Origin: Holophagaceae bacterium
GTDB lineage: Bacteria; Acidobacteriota; Holophagae; Holophagales; Holophagaceae
Assembly (NCBI GenBank): GCA_025353305.1
Contig: JANXQX010000043.1
Location: forward strand, 1 to 64,000
Reading direction: 5' to 3'
Length of the DNA stretch: 64,000 nucleotides
In this document: positions 44,242 through 54,186 of the stretch, piece after piece
How the letters are laid out: each line of letters opens with the position of its first letter
Position numbering within the stretch: position 1 is the first letter of the stretch
Notes under the pieces: generated by a model
Told to the model about the DNA's origin: nothing
The model's input: the letters and a program-made list of their open reading frames with translations, nothing else
Database searches by the model: none
Position numbers and translations under genes: made by a program

Positions 44242-45084
44242 CTAAATACCATTATCACAGGCGGTTTCCAATTCCGCCAACAGCTCGCTTGGGACCTTGA
44301 GGCCGCCCCAACCCACACCGAGTTTCAGGCCGGGCTTGTTGGCTCCGTGGTAGTCGCTGCCACCGCTTCGTGCCATGCCAAGCCGCACGGCCAGGGCGTT
44401 GAAATAGGCCTGCTCGGCTGGACTGTAATCGCCATAGAAGGCCTCGAAGCCCGCCATGCCGGCTTTCTGCAACACTGGCATGGCCTCGTCCCAGATGAAG
44501 CCCCGGCCATAGCGACCAGGGTGTGCCACCACGGGAATGCCACCGGCTTCACGGATCCAGCGGACGGCTTCTGAAGGTTCCAGCTCTTCGCGCTCCACGA
44601 ACCCGGGGGCGTGATCGCCTACGTAGCGCTGGAAGGCATCAGGAGACGAGCTGGCGGCGCCGGAGGCCACGAGTGCCTTGGCGAAATGCGGACGCGCCAC
44701 AAGGGCCGTGGGCGCCTGTGCCTGGACCAGTTCCCAGGTGATGGAAAGCCCCATGGCCTGGAGTTTTCCCACCATGCGCAGATTTCGGTCCTCGCGACGC
44801 TGGCGCAGTTCCACTAGGCGCCGCTGAAAAGTGCTGTCCCCAGGGTTCACGAAGAGCCCCAGCACGTGAAGGGACCGCCTCAGAAAACGGCAGCTCAGCT
44901 CGATGCCGGGGATCAATCTCATCTTCACCAGCGGTTGCTGCCCCAGGAATCGGGACAGGCCGTCGAGCGTGTCGTGATCGGTGAGTGCCAGGGCATCGAG
45001 ACCAGCTTCCACCCCCAAGCGCACCAGCGCTTCAGGGGAATCGGTGCCGTCCGAGAAAAAAGTATGGCTGTGCAAATCAAGCAT
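44242..45084 (-). CDS. PHP-domain phosphoesterase (YciV/RNase AM-like)
   Basis: The 280-residue protein has the metal-binding PHP motifs in order: LHSHTFFSDG, LALTDHDTLDG, LIPGIELSCRF, PVVAHPGRYGRG and SGGSDYHGANKPG. The insert and the length match the YciV group, which removes nucleotides from 3',5'-bisphosphates or from RNA 5' ends. The ATG at 45084 starts at the metal site, as usual for the family. The longer open frame upstream is not conserved. It is the same strand as the GT2 gene, 53 bases downstream of it. Confidence 0.87.
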   Translation of the reverse strand: MLDLHSHTFFSDGTDSPEALVRLGVEAGLDALALTDHDTLDGLSRFLGQQPLVKMRLIPGIELSCRFLRRSLHVLGLFVNPGDSTFQRRLVELRQRREDRNLRMVGKLQAMGLSITWELVQAQAPTALVARPHFAKALVASGAASSSPDAFQRYVGDHAPGFVEREELEPSEAVRWIREAGGIPVVAHPGRYGRGFIWDEAMPVLQKAGMAGFEAFYGDYSPAEQAYFNALAVRLGMARSGGSDYHGANKPGLKLGVGWGGLKVPSELLAELETACDNGI

Positions 45085-45137
45085 GGGTCGTGGCCACCGC
45101 GTGATTGTAGGCGCGACGCCCCATGCGCCGGCCGCGC

Positions 45138-46658
45138 TTACTGGATGAGGGAGGAAGCCTTTTCCTCGTCTTCCAATTCTTCCATGGCCAACCGCCGGAA
45201 GAGCTGGACATCCAGGAGCGAGAAGACGCTCATGTAGGCGAAGCCGTTGAAGAAGAGCACCAGGAAGGGCACCGAGGCCCACTTGCGGATGACCACCGAA
45301 AAGATGACCGCGGCCAGGTAGTAAAGCGCGAAGCCGGCCTCCAGGAAGGTGACCAGGCTCTTGGGCACTTTATAGGCCCGCTTGCTCATGGCATTGCCGT
45401 CGGCATCCATGCCCAATTTCGGAGTGCGCTTGAATTCCTTGTCGTCGGTGAAGAAGCCTTCCAGCACGGCCTTGGTCTGGTTCATGGCCAGGCCGATGCC
45501 CAGGCTCATCAGGGCGGGAATGTATTTCAAGCGCTTGGTCCAGCCGGTGTTGTCCGTGAGTTCCTTTTGCGACAGGCCGAAGTAGAGGCCCACGCTCACG
45601 GCGTTGAGCAGGAAGAAGGGCCCGTCCGTGGCCAACAGCACATACCAGGGTGTGCCGGCCCGCAGGATCATGCACGGCACCATGATGACCGCGAGGATGA
45701 CCATGAGCAGGTAGTTGCAGTTCGCGGTGAGGTGGAACCAGCATTCCAGCTTGGTGTGCAGGCTCTCGTTGCTCATCCAGATGGTTTTCATGAGCTTGCG
45801 GATGACCTGGGCGTTGCCCTTGGCCCAACGGTGCTGTTGGCTCTTGAAGGCGTTCACGTCCACGGGCAGTTCAGCAGGGACGACGAGATCCTTGAGATAC
45901 ACACCCTTCCAGCCCTTGAGCTGGGCGCGGTAGCTGAGATCGGCGTCTTCGGTGATGGTGTCGTGCTGCCAACCGCCGGCGTCGGCGATGGCTGAAACCC
46001 GCCACATGCCCGCGGTCCCGGAGAAATTGAAGAAGGCGTTCGAGCGGTGGCGGGCGGTGTGCTCGAAGATGAAGTGGCCATCGAGCAGAATGCCCTGCAC
46101 CTGGGTCAGCAGACTGAAATCCCGGTTCATGTGGGCCCAGCAGCCCTGCACGAAGGCCACCTTGTCATCGGCGAAGTGGGGCACGGCCTTCCGAAGGAAG
46201 TCCTCGGTGGGAAGGAAATCCGCATCGAACATGGCGACGAATTCGCCCTTGGCGGATTTAAGGCCGTTCGACAAAGCGCCCGCCTTGAAGCCGGTTCGGT
46301 CCGTGCGATGGATGTACTGGATGTCGAAGCCCAGCAGCCTGTACTTCTCGCAGACGGCCTCGGCGAACGTCACGGTCTCGTCGGTGGAGTCATCCAGAAG
46401 CTGGATCTCCAGTTTTTCCTTGGGCCAGTCCATGGCGATGACGTAGTCCACCAGCCGCTCCACCACGTTCATCTCGTTGAACACCGCCAACTGCACCGTG
46501 ACCATGGGGAGATAACTGGCATCGCCCTTGGGCTGGGGCACATTTTTCTTATGGCGGTAATAGAGCAACAGCATCCACAGGCGATGGGCGCCGTAGATGC
46601 TCAGGATCGTGAGTATGGAGAAGTAGGCGACCAGAACGGTAGTCTTCAATGCTTCCAT
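45138..46658 (-). CDS. Membrane processive glycosyltransferase, family 2 (CslA-like)
   Basis: A 506-residue inner-membrane glycosyltransferase. One membrane helix (about 8-30) precedes the GT-A domain, with LAVFNEMNVVERLVDYV, LDDSTDETV, the metal motif FDADF, the base in TITEDADLS and the processive QQHRWAKGNAQ (QxxRW). Several further membrane segments follow to the C-terminus. This layout is that of cellulose-synthase-like mannan/glucan synthases. The ATG at 46658 with GAAAGGG upstream is preferred to a longer frame. No bcsB, export or sugar-activating gene is next to it, so the polymer is unknown. Confidence 0.85.
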   Translation of the reverse strand: MEALKTTVLVAYFSILTILSIYGAHRLWMLLLYYRHKKNVPQPKGDASYLPMVTVQLAVFNEMNVVERLVDYVIAMDWPKEKLEIQLLDDSTDETVTFAEAVCEKYRLLGFDIQYIHRTDRTGFKAGALSNGLKSAKGEFVAMFDADFLPTEDFLRKAVPHFADDKVAFVQGCWAHMNRDFSLLTQVQGILLDGHFIFEHTARHRSNAFFNFSGTAGMWRVSAIADAGGWQHDTITEDADLSYRAQLKGWKGVYLKDLVVPAELPVDVNAFKSQQHRWAKGNAQVIRKLMKTIWMSNESLHTKLECWFHLTANCNYLLMVILAVIMVPCMILRAGTPWYVLLATDGPFFLLNAVSVGLYFGLSQKELTDNTGWTKRLKYIPALMSLGIGLAMNQTKAVLEGFFTDDKEFKRTPKLGMDADGNAMSKRAYKVPKSLVTFLEAGFALYYLAAVIFSVVIRKWASVPFLVLFFNGFAYMSVFSLLDVQLFRRLAMEELEDEEKASSLIQ

Positions 46659-46817
46659 GATTGGGTGGGCCCTTTCCGCAAGGCGGGTTGAGTTCACATA
46701 CACAAGAACGCCTTATTCTGGCAGGAATTCTTGGAAAATCAAAAGTTTTTATCGGCTTTATCAAGCGGAATCCGTCCTATTTCGGTACGATTTTCGAAGC
46801 CCCTTGCCTAGGTGACC

Positions 46818-48704
46818 ATGGACGGACCCCAAAACCCATTGCCTGCTTCCATCGGCCGCTACGAAATCAAGCGGCTCCTGGGTTCTGGAGCAATGGGCAG
46901 TGTTTACCTGGCCGAAGACCCCCGCATCAAGCGGAAGGTGGCGGTCAAAGTCGTGAAGATCGATGCCCTCCGCAGCGATGCGGATCGGCAGGAATACATG
47001 TTGCGATTCCAGCGTGAAGCCGAGATTTCGGGCTTGTTGAACCACCCGAGCATCGTTGCCATCTATGATGTCGGAGAGAGCGAGCTGGGCCCTTTTCTGG
47101 CCATGGAGTTCGTTCCAGGCCAGCCACTGGACCACATCATCAAGTCCGGCGCTCCGTTTGCGATCAAGGACAAGTTGAGGATCGCTGCGGGGGTGGCCGA
47201 GGCCTTGGATCACGCCCATGCGGCGGGCATCGTCCACCGGGATGTCAAGCCGGGCAACGTGATGATCACCGAGGACGGCCGGCCCAAGCTCATGGACTTC
47301 GGCATCGCCAAAAGGGAGGACGCGAATCTCACCCAGACGGGCACGTTCCTGGGCACGCCCAGCTATGCCAGCCCCGAGCAGATCCGCGAAGGCACGGTGG
47401 ATGGCCGCTCGGATCAATTCAGCTTCGCCGTGCTGGTCTTCGAAATGCTCTCCGGCGTCTCGCCGTTCCCCGGCAATTCCATCAACACGATTCTCTATCG
47501 CATCGTCAACGAACCGCCTGTCGAAGTGCAGCCGCCCGTCCTGGGCATTCTGCCGGGTGGCTGGCAGCGGATCTTCTTCCGCGCCCTGGCCAAAAAGCCC
47601 ACGGACCGCTATCCATCCTGCAGCGCTTTCGTCAAAGACCTGATGGATGCCACGACTGAGATAGAGAAGGATGAGCGGCGGGAACTGCTGGGCATCATGC
47701 ACATGGGTGGCAACGCCCCGATGCCGCCCATCGTCTCCAGGGCCAGCGATGAAACCGTCATGGAATCATCACCCTCGATCATGGTGGCGCCCCGCAAGGG
47801 CAAAGGCGGCCTGGTCGCTGCCAGCATCCTGATCCTGGGGCTGCTCACTGTTGGCGGTTTGTACCTGATGAAGGGCGGCCAGCGTGTGCTGGTGAGTTCT
47901 GTGCCGCTGAAGGCGGCCATATTTGTGAACAATAAAAAAGTAGAAGGCGAAACGGAAACCAGCGTGCAGCTCAAGGCCGGCGACGTTGTGCGGATCGAGC
48001 ACAAGGGATTCGAACCGGAAACGCTCCCCCCCTACAAAGACGGCGACAAGCTCCAGCCCAAGCTCAAGGCAAAAATAAGCAACCTGACCTTGAGATCCGA
48101 TCCCCCTGGCGCCACGGTGACCATGGATGAAAAGCCGCTGGGGGTCACGCCCGTGCCGGTGTCCTGGAATCAGGGGACCAAGCACTCGCTCTCGTTGCAG
48201 AAGGGCGATCTTATTTGCAACCTCGACTACCTCGTGGGCGACCCGCCACCAGATGAAGCGCCCCTCAAGCTCCGGAACCCCTCGGAGATCGCACCGCTGG
48301 ATCCCAACGCACCGGCCACCTTGAAACTCTCCGGCGGCTTTCCAGTGCGGATCCGCATCGATGACAAGGATGCGGGCGAGTTGACCTCATCGAGCAAGAT
48401 CACCCTGGCTCCGGGAATCCACAAGCTGGATCTCAGCAATGCCTCCGTTTTCTACCGCGATTCACGAACCATCCCGGTGAAGGGCGGCCAGATTGTTGAG
48501 ATCAAGGTCCCCCTCATCGCTCGCATCACCGTGTTCACCTTCCCGGGTGTCGAAAAGGTCTTTGTGGACGGCACTCCCACGGGCGTCGAGAGCGATGGCA
48601 CAGGTTCCATCCCCGTTTGCCGGGGTCGCCACGTCATCACCGTCAAGGGCACCAAACAGGCAGTGGACATCTCAGGCGATCAGCAGGTGAAGTTCAAGAT
48701 CTGA
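46818..48704 (+). CDS. Transmembrane Ser/Thr kinase with PEGA-type extracytoplasmic repeats
   Basis: The kinase domain has GSGAMGSVYLAE, VAVKVVK, HRDVKPGNVMI, MDFGIAK and GTPSYASPEQI, all intact. One membrane helix lies at about residues 332-354 (LVAASILILGLLTVGGLYLM). The outer part has at least one PEGA-like repeat (TLRSDPPGATVTMDEKPLGVTPVPV) and a second similar block near the C-terminus (FPGVEKVFVDGTPTGVESDG). PEGA domains are thought to bind envelope structures. The ATG at 46818 is chosen because AGGTGA lies five bases before it; a GTG at 46812 is within that site. A terminator-like hairpin follows. Confidence 0.88.
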   Translation: MDGPQNPLPASIGRYEIKRLLGSGAMGSVYLAEDPRIKRKVAVKVVKIDALRSDADRQEYMLRFQREAEISGLLNHPSIVAIYDVGESELGPFLAMEFVPGQPLDHIIKSGAPFAIKDKLRIAAGVAEALDHAHAAGIVHRDVKPGNVMITEDGRPKLMDFGIAKREDANLTQTGTFLGTPSYASPEQIREGTVDGRSDQFSFAVLVFEMLSGVSPFPGNSINTILYRIVNEPPVEVQPPVLGILPGGWQRIFFRALAKKPTDRYPSCSAFVKDLMDATTEIEKDERRELLGIMHMGGNAPMPPIVSRASDETVMESSPSIMVAPRKGKGGLVAASILILGLLTVGGLYLMKGGQRVLVSSVPLKAAIFVNNKKVEGETETSVQLKAGDVVRIEHKGFEPETLPPYKDGDKLQPKLKAKISNLTLRSDPPGATVTMDEKPLGVTPVPVSWNQGTKHSLSLQKGDLICNLDYLVGDPPPDEAPLKLRNPSEIAPLDPNAPATLKLSGGFPVRIRIDDKDAGELTSSSKITLAPGIHKLDLSNASVFYRDSRTIPVKGGQIVEIKVPLIARITVFTFPGVEKVFVDGTPTGVESDGTGSIPVCRGRHVITVKGTKQAVDISGDQQVKFKI

Positions 48705-48723
48705 GGGAATTCAGTTCCTGAAA

Positions 48724-48762
48724 GAACGAGGGCCTGCGATGCGGGCCATCGTTCCATTTCTT
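48724..48762 (+). terminator. Rho-independent-like terminator after the PEGA kinase
   Basis: GAACGAGGGCC (48724-48734) pairs with GGCCATCGTTC (48744-48754), 10 of 11 positions, with a nine-base loop, followed by a short T-rich run (CATTTCTT). Confidence 0.6.
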
Positions 48763-48775
48763 GAAATGCCGCGGA

Positions 48776-48829
48776 CTAGAGATTCGCGATGATCACGTCC
48801 GCGAAGCCGCTGCATTTGACTTCGGCCAT
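48776..48829 (-). pseudogene. 17-codon ORF, possibly a collapsed gene remnant
   Basis: A strong ribosome site (AGGAGA) eight bases before the ATG at 48829 drives an ORF of 17 codons (MAEVKCSGFADVIIANL) ending in TAG at 48776. The KCSxFADxII pattern resembles the extreme C-terminus of NADP-dependent isocitrate dehydrogenases. This could be the start and end of a gene joined by an internal deletion, or a genuine small protein. Confidence 0.4.
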
Positions 48830-48902
48830 GGTGTTCTCCTGTGAATATCAACCAAGCAGCGCCCCACGGAGGCAGGACCGGATCTAGCATTCATTAGGTG
48901 TT

Positions 48903-50056
<1,154 letters not shown>

Positions 50057-50070
50057 ATCAGCCTTTCGAT

Positions 50071-50139
50071 CGTTGAATCTCTCAACTTTTCAACTTTTTC
50101 GATTTTTCAACTTCTCGACTCTTCAACTTTTCAACTTCT
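50071..50139. repeat. TCAACTTTT-type repeat spacer within the split nucleotidase operon
   Basis: About seven degenerate units of TCAACTTTT or TCGACTCT fill the gap between the two nucleotidase genes. On the minus strand they read AAAAGTTGA and GAGTCGAGA, the same family as the trpG-trpD spacer. Confidence 0.75.
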
Positions 50140-50997
50140 TCACTTCCCGAGTTTGTGGTCGCGGGCCGCGGCATAGAGCTCCGCTGGAATTTTATAGCGG
50201 CCCAGGGCAGGGGCCTCCAGCGGCTTTCCGGCCTTGGCCAGGTCAACGCAGGTGTCGAGCAGCATCTGGCGAATGGCCACGCCCGTGGTGAAGGGACGGC
50301 GGCCATTTTTCAATACGGGAATGGAATCGCCGCCGTTGTAGAGGTAATCCGAGGTGGCCGCAGTGACGATTTCATCCGGCTTGATGGCGGTGCCATCCTC
50401 CCAAGTGATTAGGAAATCGGGTTTGTCCGCGGTGCCTGACAAAACGAGCTTCACGCCGGAACTGGGTTCACTCCCGCGATGGAGGATGCCCTGCTTGATG
50501 GCGTCCATCACATCCTGGCCGGTCATTTCGATGGTCACCAATTCGTTCTCGAAGGGCATGACGCCATAAATATCCGACACTTTCAGTTGGCCCGCAGCGA
50601 GATTGGCGCGAAGCCCGCCACTGTTGGTCATGGCGAACTTGACAGGCTTGTCGAGCAACTGGGATGCCCGGGCGCGCATGGTGTCCGTTACCCAATAGCC
50701 CAGCAGATTCTCCTCGCCGTTGCGACCGCGAAAAATCCCCTTCGGACACATGCACAGAGGCAGATCAAAAGTGGCCCTGATCTCGGCTTGTTTGGGCGCG
50801 AGGATCGCCATGATCCCCGGATCATCCGCGAAATCCTGGATCACGCCGAGGGCCTGGGCCTGGAGCAATTGCGGGGCGGACTTCTGGTCCATGACAGCGC
50901 TCTGGGATGCGCTGGGTTTGGGCGCGACGGCCACTTTCTGGCAAGCCAGGGGAGCTAACGCGAGAAGGATTGCCAGGGTCGAATTATTAAGCCTCAT
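50140..50997 (-). CDS. Lipoprotein 5'-nucleotidase C-terminal domain (split partner)
   Basis: The 285-residue protein has a lipoprotein signal peptide (LLALAPLAC) and then the 5'-nucleotidase C-terminal substrate-binding domain. Marks include ENLLGYWVTDTMR, FAMTNSGGLRANLAAG, VMPFENELVTIEMTGQDVMDAI and TSDYLYNGGD. In UshA-type enzymes this domain holds the nucleoside and is fused behind the metallophosphoesterase. Here it is a separate gene transcribed before the N-terminal half. The ATG at 50997 overlaps the upstream membrane-protein gene by 11 bases. Membrane anchoring of one half and Tat export of the other implies assembly in the periplasm. Confidence 0.85.
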   Translation of the reverse strand: MRLNNSTLAILLALAPLACQKVAVAPKPSASQSAVMDQKSAPQLLQAQALGVIQDFADDPGIMAILAPKQAEIRATFDLPLCMCPKGIFRGRNGEENLLGYWVTDTMRARASQLLDKPVKFAMTNSGGLRANLAAGQLKVSDIYGVMPFENELVTIEMTGQDVMDAIKQGILHRGSEPSSGVKLVLSGTADKPDFLITWEDGTAIKPDEIVTAATSDYLYNGGDSIPVLKNGRRPFTTGVAIRQMLLDTCVDLAKAGKPLEAPALGRYKIPAELYAAARDHKLGK

Positions 50998-51988
50998 TTG
51001 TTCCGCCGATCTCGCTGGCCTCCTGGAATACGGCCATCTTGGAGGCGTCATTAAGTTCAAGTCTTACATTCCGCACCTTTTCATCCTGCCGCCAGAAGAG
51101 GGCTGCCAGGCGCAGGAACCAGCCCAGCAGCCAGGCGTTGATCGCCGCAGAAAGCAGCTCCAGCAGAAGAAACAGCCGCACTCTTGAGGCGCTGCCGCCT
51201 CCCAGGTGCCAACCGATCCAGATCGCGAGGAACGCCAGGCCCGCACGCAGCGCCACGCCACCCAGCACCAGGCCCGTCCACTGCACCGGATGCATCCAAA
51301 GCCGCAGGAAACTGCGGCCCCAGTGGCGCAACAGGCCGCTGGACCCCGCGCCGCGATCCACGCGGCAAAGCCACCATTGCAGGCCGAGAGCCGAGACAAA
51401 TGCCATCGTGATGAGCGGGATTCCGATGAGCGCCGCCCAGCCCAGGCCCTGGATGCCGGTGGCACCCAAACGGGACAGGACCCAACGGACCAGGCCGAAT
51501 ACGATTCCCAAGGGCAACAGGCCGATCAGAAGGGCGTCCAGCATTCCGAAGAACCAGTGCTTCAAGCGGGCGCGGAAACCCAGCAGATCAGCCTGCATGC
51601 ACCATCCGGACCAGAAGACCCACACCAGGCAGATGATCGCGAGCAGCGGCAGCGCAGAACCAAAGGGTTCGTGTTTCATACCTCCGTTTTCCATCAGCTC
51701 CCAGATATCCTTCGCGGTGAGATGCTCGCCCCAGTTGTTCGGCAGGGCGCTGCCCCCCGGTGAACTCCCAATGCCCGCGAAACCACGCAGGTGCTTGGCC
51801 CACACCAGGCTCGTGAGCACCTGAAAGGCCGCCCAGGCCGCCATGAGCTGCCAGGTCCATTTCGAAAGCCCGCCGCCAGCGGCCTCCTTCATGAAACTCC
51901 AAGGCCCCCTGGGTTTCAAAGGGTCGTCGGTATGGATGGTCGATGGGCGTTCGGGGAGTTCGTCGGAAGGGGTCGGCAGAGAATCCAT
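50987..51988 (-). CDS. Polytopic membrane protein of unknown function
   Basis: A 333-residue protein with a charged, Pro-rich N-terminus (1-45) and about six membrane segments between residues 47 and 310. One long Trp-rich loop lies near 70-110. The C-terminal tail (FWRQDEKVRNVRLELNDASK) is cytoplasmic and polar. I do not recognise a family. It is the first gene of the nucleotidase operon and overlaps the lipoprotein gene by 11 bases, so a role in the same envelope process is possible. Its start is back to back with the trp leader region (about 75 bp apart). Confidence 0.7.
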   Translation of the reverse strand: MDSLPTPSDELPERPSTIHTDDPLKPRGPWSFMKEAAGGGLSKWTWQLMAAWAAFQVLTSLVWAKHLRGFAGIGSSPGGSALPNNWGEHLTAKDIWELMENGGMKHEPFGSALPLLAIICLVWVFWSGWCMQADLLGFRARLKHWFFGMLDALLIGLLPLGIVFGLVRWVLSRLGATGIQGLGWAALIGIPLITMAFVSALGLQWWLCRVDRGAGSSGLLRHWGRSFLRLWMHPVQWTGLVLGGVALRAGLAFLAIWIGWHLGGGSASRVRLFLLLELLSAAINAWLLGWFLRLAALFWRQDEKVRNVRLELNDASKMAVFQEASEIGGTNEA

Positions 51989-52062
51989 CCCTCCATATCA
52001 ACATAGGTCGAGCCCATCGTCCCTAATGAACCTGTTGACAATTCCCGGTTAGGAATGATGAG

Positions 52063-52158
52063 ATGGCTTTCATGACGTTCGTATCCGGCACTTTCGCTCC
52101 CGCGGCCTACCTGGGCTGGTGGTGGCGCGGCTGCTCGGACGGGGACGCTACCATCTAG
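52063..52158 (+). CDS. trpL: trp operon leader peptide
   Basis: A 31-codon ORF starts at ATG 52063, with AGGAA eight bases upstream, and ends in TAG at 52156-52158. Codons 19-21 (52117-52125) are three consecutive Trp codons. It lies 70 bases before trpE and is followed by a terminator hairpin, which is the arrangement of ribosome-mediated attenuation. An alternative in-frame start at the second ATG (52072) keeps the Trp codons. The peptide itself needs no function; its translation senses charged tRNA-Trp. Confidence 0.86.
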   Translation: MAFMTFVSGTFAPAAYLGWWWRGCSDGDATI

Positions 52159-52214
52159 CTGATTTTTTTCTCCCTTCCGAGCCCGGTTCCCATGTGGACC
52201 CGGGCTTTTTATTT
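52133..52214 (+). terminator. trp attenuator with competing antiterminator
   Basis: AGCCCGG (52180-52186) pairs with CCGGGCT (52200-52206) and is followed by a T-rich run to 52214, an intrinsic terminator. GCTCGGA (52133-52139), just after the Trp codons, is perfectly complementary to TCCGAGC (52176-52182), which overlaps the terminator's left arm. The two folds exclude each other, as expected for an antiterminator. The protecting 1:2 pairing was not resolved by eye. Confidence 0.8.
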
Positions 52215-52228
52215 GGATACCCCGACCC

Positions 52229-53608
52229 ATGCTGCTTCGCCGCCTGCTCCCTGCGGATCTCATCACGCCCCTTTCGGCCTTTCTGGCCCTGAAGCCCGCG
52301 GGCGCCAGCCTGCTGCTGGAATCCTGCGATCTGGGGGAGCGGGTGGGGCGGCATAGTTTCGTGCTGCTGGAAGGGCAGGGCGAAGTGCGCCTGGAGCCGC
52401 CGGGGCGGGGCTGGGTCGGGGCCCTGCGCGAGCTGGCCTCCATCGGACCTTTGCAGAGTGAAACTGATACGCGGGCGGATCTCCCGGGCCCCCGGGATGC
52501 TTTTCCGATCGGCGTGGGCTGCGCGGGCTATGTGGGCTTCGAGGCCATCAGTGCGCTGGAACCGAGCCTGCCCCTGCCAGCGAAGAACAGCCTGGGGCTT
52601 CCGACTGTGTGGATGCGGCGTTTCGACGCCTCCCTGGTGATTGATCACCTGCATCAGGTGGCGGAATTGCAGGTGCTTTGCGCCGATCGAAGCGAAGGCT
52701 TGGCGCGGCTGGATGAATTGGCGGAACAGTTGAAGCACGTTGCCACGCCCGTGGAACCGGTGCACCAGACCAAGGCCAGCGCCCAGATCAGTCAGGGGCA
52801 GTACGAAGCCTATGTGAAGGCCACCCAGGAACGCATCCTGGATGGCGATGTCTACCAGATGGTGCCCAGCCATCGGGTCCGTGTGGACGATCCGCCTTCC
52901 CCCCTGGAGGCCTACCGGCGGTTGCGGCGCCTCAATCCCAGCCCCTATGCGTTCCTGCTGGAGTGGGGGGAATTCGCCCTCGTGGGGGCCTCGCCGGAAA
53001 TGCTCGTCCGTGTCTCTGAAGGGCAGGCGGAAACACTGCCCATCGCGGGGACGGTTGCTCGGGGCGGCAGCGATGACGAGGACGCCGAGCGGTTCGAGGC
53101 GCTGAAGCGCAATCCCAAGGAACTGGCCGAGCACCAGATGCTCGTGGACCTGGCACGCAACGATTTGGGCCGCATTGCCGTCCCCGGGGGCGTGCGGGTG
53201 GAAAAGCCTCTGGCCTTGCAACGCACCAGCCACGTGCTGCACCTCACCACCACCGTGAAAGCCAAGTTGAAAGCGGGCCTGGATGCGCTGGACGTGCTGG
53301 CTTCCTGCTTCCCGGCGGGTACCGTGAGCGGCGCGCCCAAGCTGCGCGCCTGCCAGCGCATCGCCGAGCTGGAAGGCGACATGCGCGGCCCCTACGGTGG
53401 CGCCCTGGTGCGCATCGGGGCCGATGGCGCGCTGGACACGGCGCTCATCCTGCGCACCGCGATCTACGCCAGCGGCACGGCCTACCTGCAAGCCGGGGCC
53501 GGCGTGGTGCGGGCCTCGGATCCTGCCTCAGAATACCGCGAGACCTTGCAGAAAATGGGCGCCGTGGCCGAGGCTCTGGGCGTGAATCTTTCGGAGATGG
53601 CGAAATGA
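52229..53608 (+). CDS. trpE: Anthranilate synthase component I
   Basis: TrpE converts chorismate to anthranilate with ammonia from TrpG. The 459-residue protein has the N-terminal tryptophan-binding LLES element (ASLLLESCD), which suggests feedback inhibition. The chorismate-binding core shows DGDVYQMVPSHRV, FALVGASPEMLV, PIAGTVARGG, HQMLVDLARNDLGR and SGAPKLRACQRI. It begins 15 bases after the attenuator's T-run with only a weak ribosome site. trpG follows with an ATGA overlap. Confidence 0.95.
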   Translation: MLLRRLLPADLITPLSAFLALKPAGASLLLESCDLGERVGRHSFVLLEGQGEVRLEPPGRGWVGALRELASIGPLQSETDTRADLPGPRDAFPIGVGCAGYVGFEAISALEPSLPLPAKNSLGLPTVWMRRFDASLVIDHLHQVAELQVLCADRSEGLARLDELAEQLKHVATPVEPVHQTKASAQISQGQYEAYVKATQERILDGDVYQMVPSHRVRVDDPPSPLEAYRRLRRLNPSPYAFLLEWGEFALVGASPEMLVRVSEGQAETLPIAGTVARGGSDDEDAERFEALKRNPKELAEHQMLVDLARNDLGRIAVPGGVRVEKPLALQRTSHVLHLTTTVKAKLKAGLDALDVLASCFPAGTVSGAPKLRACQRIAELEGDMRGPYGGALVRIGADGALDTALILRTAIYASGTAYLQAGAGVVRASDPASEYRETLQKMGAVAEALGVNLSEMAK

Positions 53609-54186
53609 TCCTGCTGATTGATGCCCTCGACAGTTTCACCTACAACCTGGTCCAGGCTTTCGAAACCCTGGGCGCGGAAGTGCGCGTGGTGCGCCATGAT
53701 GCCATCACGCTGGAAGCAGCGAAGGCGCTGGCTCCCGAGGCTCTCGTGCTCTCGCCGGGCCCTGGCCATCCGCTTGAAAGCCCCGGCCACATGGCCATCG
53801 CGGGGAGCGATTGGAACATTCCGGTGCTGGGCGTCTGCCTGGGCCACCAGGCCCTGGTGGCCGCCACCGGAGGCCGCGTCATCCGCGCCCGGGAACCGCT
53901 GCACGGCGAGGCCACGCCGTTGCAACATGAGGGCACTGGGCTTTTCGAGGATCTGCCCCAAGACCTGCCCATCGGCCGCTACCACAGCCTCATCGCTGAA
54001 ACATCCAGCCTGCCTGTGTGCTGGCATATCACGGGAATGAGCCCCGGCGGCGAAATCATGGCCATCGAGCACACCACCTTGCCGCGCTGGGGCGTCCAGT
54101 TCCATCCCGAAAGCATCCTCACGCCCGATGGGCCGGCCCTGCTGGAAAATTTCCTGAAGCTGGCTGGGGCGGGAGGGAGGGGGTAG
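53605..54186 (+). CDS. trpG: Anthranilate synthase glutamine amidotransferase component
   Basis: A class I amidotransferase of 193 residues. It has LLIDALDSFTYNLVQ, LSPGPGHP, the nucleophile cysteine in VLGVCLGHQALV, and the His-Glu pair in WGVQFHPESILT. It delivers ammonia to TrpE. The start overlaps the trpE stop by 4 bases, so synthesis should be equimolar. It is not fused to trpD. It could also serve PabB if no separate PabA exists. The downstream spacer to trpD is repeat DNA. Confidence 0.94.
   Translation: MILLIDALDSFTYNLVQAFETLGAEVRVVRHDAITLEAAKALAPEALVLSPGPGHPLESPGHMAIAGSDWNIPVLGVCLGHQALVAATGGRVIRAREPLHGEATPLQHEGTGLFEDLPQDLPIGRYHSLIAETSSLPVCWHITGMSPGGEIMAIEHTTLPRWGVQFHPESILTPDGPALLENFLKLAGAGGRG

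Noticed and set aside
52034..52039. TTGACA as the -35 box of the trp promoter
   Set aside because: With normal spacing the transcript would start within or after the leader ATG at 52063, so the real promoter must be further upstream or the leader start is the second ATG. Not supported as it stands.
52148..53491. Long minus-strand ORF opposite trpE
   Set aside because: Antisense shadow of trpE; the translation is His/Gly/Gln-rich without domain features.
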